DNA of 64,000 nt from Rhodopseudomonas palustris (GTDB lineage Bacteria > Pseudomonadota > Alphaproteobacteria > Rhizobiales > Xanthobacteraceae): contig JACRJB010000053.1 in assembly GCA_016215605.1 (NCBI GenBank), forward strand, positions 186,001 to 250,000, written 5' to 3'. Numbering within the stretch: position 1 is the first letter of the stretch; the number at the start of each line of letters is the position of its first letter. The notes beneath the pieces are model-generated. The model saw only the letters and a list, made by a program, of their open reading frames with translations. It was not told the DNA's origin and searched no databases. Below are positions 62,170 through 64,000 of the stretch, piece after piece. Both the position numbers and the translations under genes were made by a program.

Positions 62170-63696
62170 TCAGGCCGGCTGGAGATAGCGCTGCTTCAAG
62201 ACGTGCTTGAACAGCTTGCCGTTCTCCTGACGCGGCAACTCGGCTTCGAAGTCGATCGATCGCGGGCATTTCACGTGCGACAGCTGCTCGCGACAAAACC
62301 TCATCAGGTCCTCGGCCAATGCCGGCGTCGCAGCGGGCGGGTCCTTGAGCTGGACCACCGCCTTGACCTCTTCGCCGTATTCCGGGCTCGGAACGCCGAA
62401 CACCGCGACATCGGCGACCAGCGGGTGCAGCGCGAGGCAGTGCTCGATCTCCGCGGGATAGATGTTGACGCCGCCGGAGATGATCATGTGCGACCGGCGG
62501 TCGGTGAGGTACAGGAAGCCGTCCTCGTCGACGAAGCCGACGTCGCCGATCGTCGACCAGCCGAGCGCGTTGCGCGACCGCGCGGTCTTTTCGGGATCGT
62601 TGTGATAGACGAACTGCGGGCCGTCGAAATACACGTCGCCGATCTGGCCGGCGCCGAGCTCGTTCTGCGCCTCGTCGAGAATGTGGATCGTCCCGACGCA
62701 GGCGCGCCCGACCGAGCCGCGATGCGTCAGCCAGTCGGCGGTCGAAATGCAGGTGGCGCCGTTGCGCTCCGAGCCCGCGTAGTACTCCCAGACGATCGGC
62801 CCCCACCACGCGATCATCTGCTCCTTCAGCTCGGGCGGGCAGGGCGCGGCGGCGTGAATGGCGCAGCGATGCGACGACAGGTCGTAGCGCGCTTTGGTTT
62901 CGCCCGGCAGCGCCAGCAGGCGGAAGAACATCGTCGGAACCCACTGGCTGTGGGTGATCCGATAGCGTTCGATCGCCGCGAGCGCCGGTTCGGCCGCGAA
63001 TTTCGTCATCACCACCGCGGTGCCGCCGCTTTCCAGGGTCCGCATCGTGAAGCGCAGCGGTGCGCCGTGATACAGCGGAGCCGGCGACAGATAGATCGTG
63101 GCGTCGTCGAAGCCGAAGTTTTCGCGGACCCAGTCGCCCGACGCCTGGGCCTGGCGCAGATTCGAGAACAGCGGCTGTTTGATTCCCTTCGGCTTGCCGG
63201 TCGTGCCCGACGAGTAGAAGAAGTCCTTGCCGACCGGACCGTCGGCGATTTCGATCATGCGATCGAACCGCGCCAGCTCCGCGGCGTAGTCGAGCCCGCG
63301 ACCGCCGTCGCCGCCGATCGTGACGATGGTGCAGCCGTGCGGGTTGTCGGCGCCGAGCGCCTCGGCCGTTTCGGCGAACCGCGCGCCGACGAACAGCAGC
63401 TTGGCGCCGCTGTCGCGCACGATGTAGGCCGCCTCGCCGGGCGTCAGATGGGTGCTCACCGGCGTATAGTAGATGCCGTGACGCCGCGCGCCCCAGAGCA
63501 GTTCGAAATAGCGCAGATCGTTGTCGAGCAGGACGGCGATGCCGTCGCCGGCGGAAAGCCCCATCCACATCAACAATTGCGTGACGGCATTGGCGCGGCG
63601 GTCGAGCTCCCGGTAGCTGATCGCATCGTCGGTGAACGCGATCATCGCGGCGGTCTTGTCGGGACGTTGCTCGGCCCAATGGCGCAAAATCGGCAT
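62170..63696 (-). CDS. Acyl-CoA synthetase (AMP-forming)
   Basis: This 508-residue enzyme links a carboxylic acid to CoA through an acyl-adenylate. The AMP-binding signature is FFYSSGTTGKPKGIKQPLFS; WEYYAGSERNGATCISTADW is the second core motif; STIGDVGFVDEDGFLYLTDR the third; the C-terminal lysine lies in NGKLFKHVLKQRYL. ATG 63696 is chosen because GGGGAAG precedes it; ATG 63720 is possible. The binding protein follows by 36 bases, so uptake and activation of one acid are probably linked. Confidence 0.9.
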   Translation of the reverse strand: MPILRHWAEQRPDKTAAMIAFTDDAISYRELDRRANAVTQLLMWMGLSAGDGIAVLLDNDLRYFELLWGARRHGIYYTPVSTHLTPGEAAYIVRDSGAKLLFVGARFAETAEALGADNPHGCTIVTIGGDGGRGLDYAAELARFDRMIEIADGPVGKDFFYSSGTTGKPKGIKQPLFSNLRQAQASGDWVRENFGFDDATIYLSPAPLYHGAPLRFTMRTLESGGTAVVMTKFAAEPALAAIERYRITHSQWVPTMFFRLLALPGETKARYDLSSHRCAIHAAAPCPPELKEQMIAWWGPIVWEYYAGSERNGATCISTADWLTHRGSVGRACVGTIHILDEAQNELGAGQIGDVYFDGPQFVYHNDPEKTARSRNALGWSTIGDVGFVDEDGFLYLTDRRSHMIISGGVNIYPAEIEHCLALHPLVADVAVFGVPSPEYGEEVKAVVQLKDPPAATPALAEDLMRFCREQLSHVKCPRSIDFEAELPRQENGKLFKHVLKQRYLQPA

Positions 63697-63797
63697 TTCT
63701 TCCCCGTGGGCCGCTGGCATGGGCCTATTGCCGGGGAGTATCGATTCGATCGCGGCCGGATTGAATGACCGCGTGCGCCATTTCGGTTGGCGGAATC

Positions 63798-64000
63798 CTA
63801 CCGCTGATCCGCGACCGCTGCGCTACGCTCGCGGAATTCGCCCGGCGTCACACCGGTCCAGCGCCGGAACGCGCGATGAAAAGTGCTGAGCTCCGAGAAC
63901 CCGAGCGACAGCGCCACTTCCTCCAGCGGCAAGCGCGACTTCTTCAGCATGTGGGTCGCGATGTCGCGCCTGACCTGGTCCTTGATCTCCTGGAAGCCGG
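63798..64000 (-). CDS. AraC-family regulator, C-terminal end (cut by window)
   Basis: About 67 residues are visible before the stop at 63798: FQEIKDQVRRDIATHMLKKS, then LPLEEVALSLGFSELSTFHR and AFRRWTGVTPGEFRERS. This is the second helix-turn-helix of an AraC DNA-binding domain. The N-terminal part is outside the window. Its position before the acyl-CoA synthetase and binding-protein genes suggests it controls them. Confidence 0.85.
   Translation of the reverse strand, partial: GFQEIKDQVRRDIATHMLKKSRLPLEEVALSLGFSELSTFHRAFRRWTGVTPGEFRERSAAVADQR

Overview
The window is high-GC alphaproteobacterial DNA. Gene order and protein similarity point to the Bradyrhizobium/Rhodopseudomonas group, with Rhodopseudomonas palustris-like the best guess. 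Support comes from the block etfBA-hbd, the block tlpA/argH/lptM/lysA, the block cpdR/zinc-ribbon/ftsE/ftsX/ydcF-like/plsC, and the intergenic palindromic repeat families typical of these genomes. All of this is read from sequence alone; no database search was run.

Region 1 (1 to about 12,770) is accessory DNA, poorer in GC than the rest. It holds several very small genes (zinc ribbons, short hypotheticals), an OprB-like porin, and many decayed genes: remnants of at least two dinB (DNA polymerase IV) genes, a frameshifted SRAP/YedK gene, and a frameshifted small conserved protein. Its right end has an array of eight AGGAYTCG octamers, short tandem repeats, a two-gene cassette with a nucleotidyltransferase of toxin type, and a tyrosine integrase. 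The integrase lies next to a 3' tRNA fragment (probably tRNA-Gly, anticodon CCC), which looks like an attachment site. This reads as one end of an old, decaying integrated island.

Region 2 (about 12,770 to 25,000) is a mix of chromosomal genes: small proteins behind a perfect FNR/FixK-type box, a GH13 alpha-glucosidase, a TadG-like von Willebrand protein, a PRC-barrel protein, an AlkA-like DNA glycosylase, glutamyl-Q-tRNA(Asp) synthetase, a soluble hybrid histidine kinase, and a YihY/BrkB membrane protein. A mini-ORF at 20,173 has an unusually long Shine-Dalgarno sequence that two flanking segments could mask in competition.

Region 3 (25,000 to 36,000) is metabolic: cobalamin adenosyltransferase, electron transfer flavoprotein with 3-hydroxybutyryl-CoA dehydrogenase, a LysR/quinone-reductase divergent pair, TlpA, argininosuccinate lyase, LptM, diaminopimelate decarboxylase and a cytochrome b561. 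Region 4 (36,000 to 46,000) is envelope and cell cycle: a large DUF4175 membrane protein, CpdR, a zinc-ribbon membrane protein, FtsEX, a YdcF-like protein, PlsC, ChaC and a DUF2125 protein. Region 5 (46,000 to 64,000) holds an ABC-F ATPase, arginase, thioesterase, glycogen phosphorylase, a DUF2865 protein, pyrE, polA, and a fatty/aromatic acid module (acyl-CoA dehydrogenase, periplasmic binding protein, acyl-CoA synthetase, AraC regulator cut by the window end).

The strongest observations are: (i) PolA appears to have lost three of four 3'-5' exonuclease residues and carries a palindromic repeat inserted in frame; (ii) the mini-ORF with two competing anti-Shine-Dalgarno segments; (iii) the octamer array beside the nucleotidyltransferase cassette; (iv) the cluster of dead DNA-damage genes.
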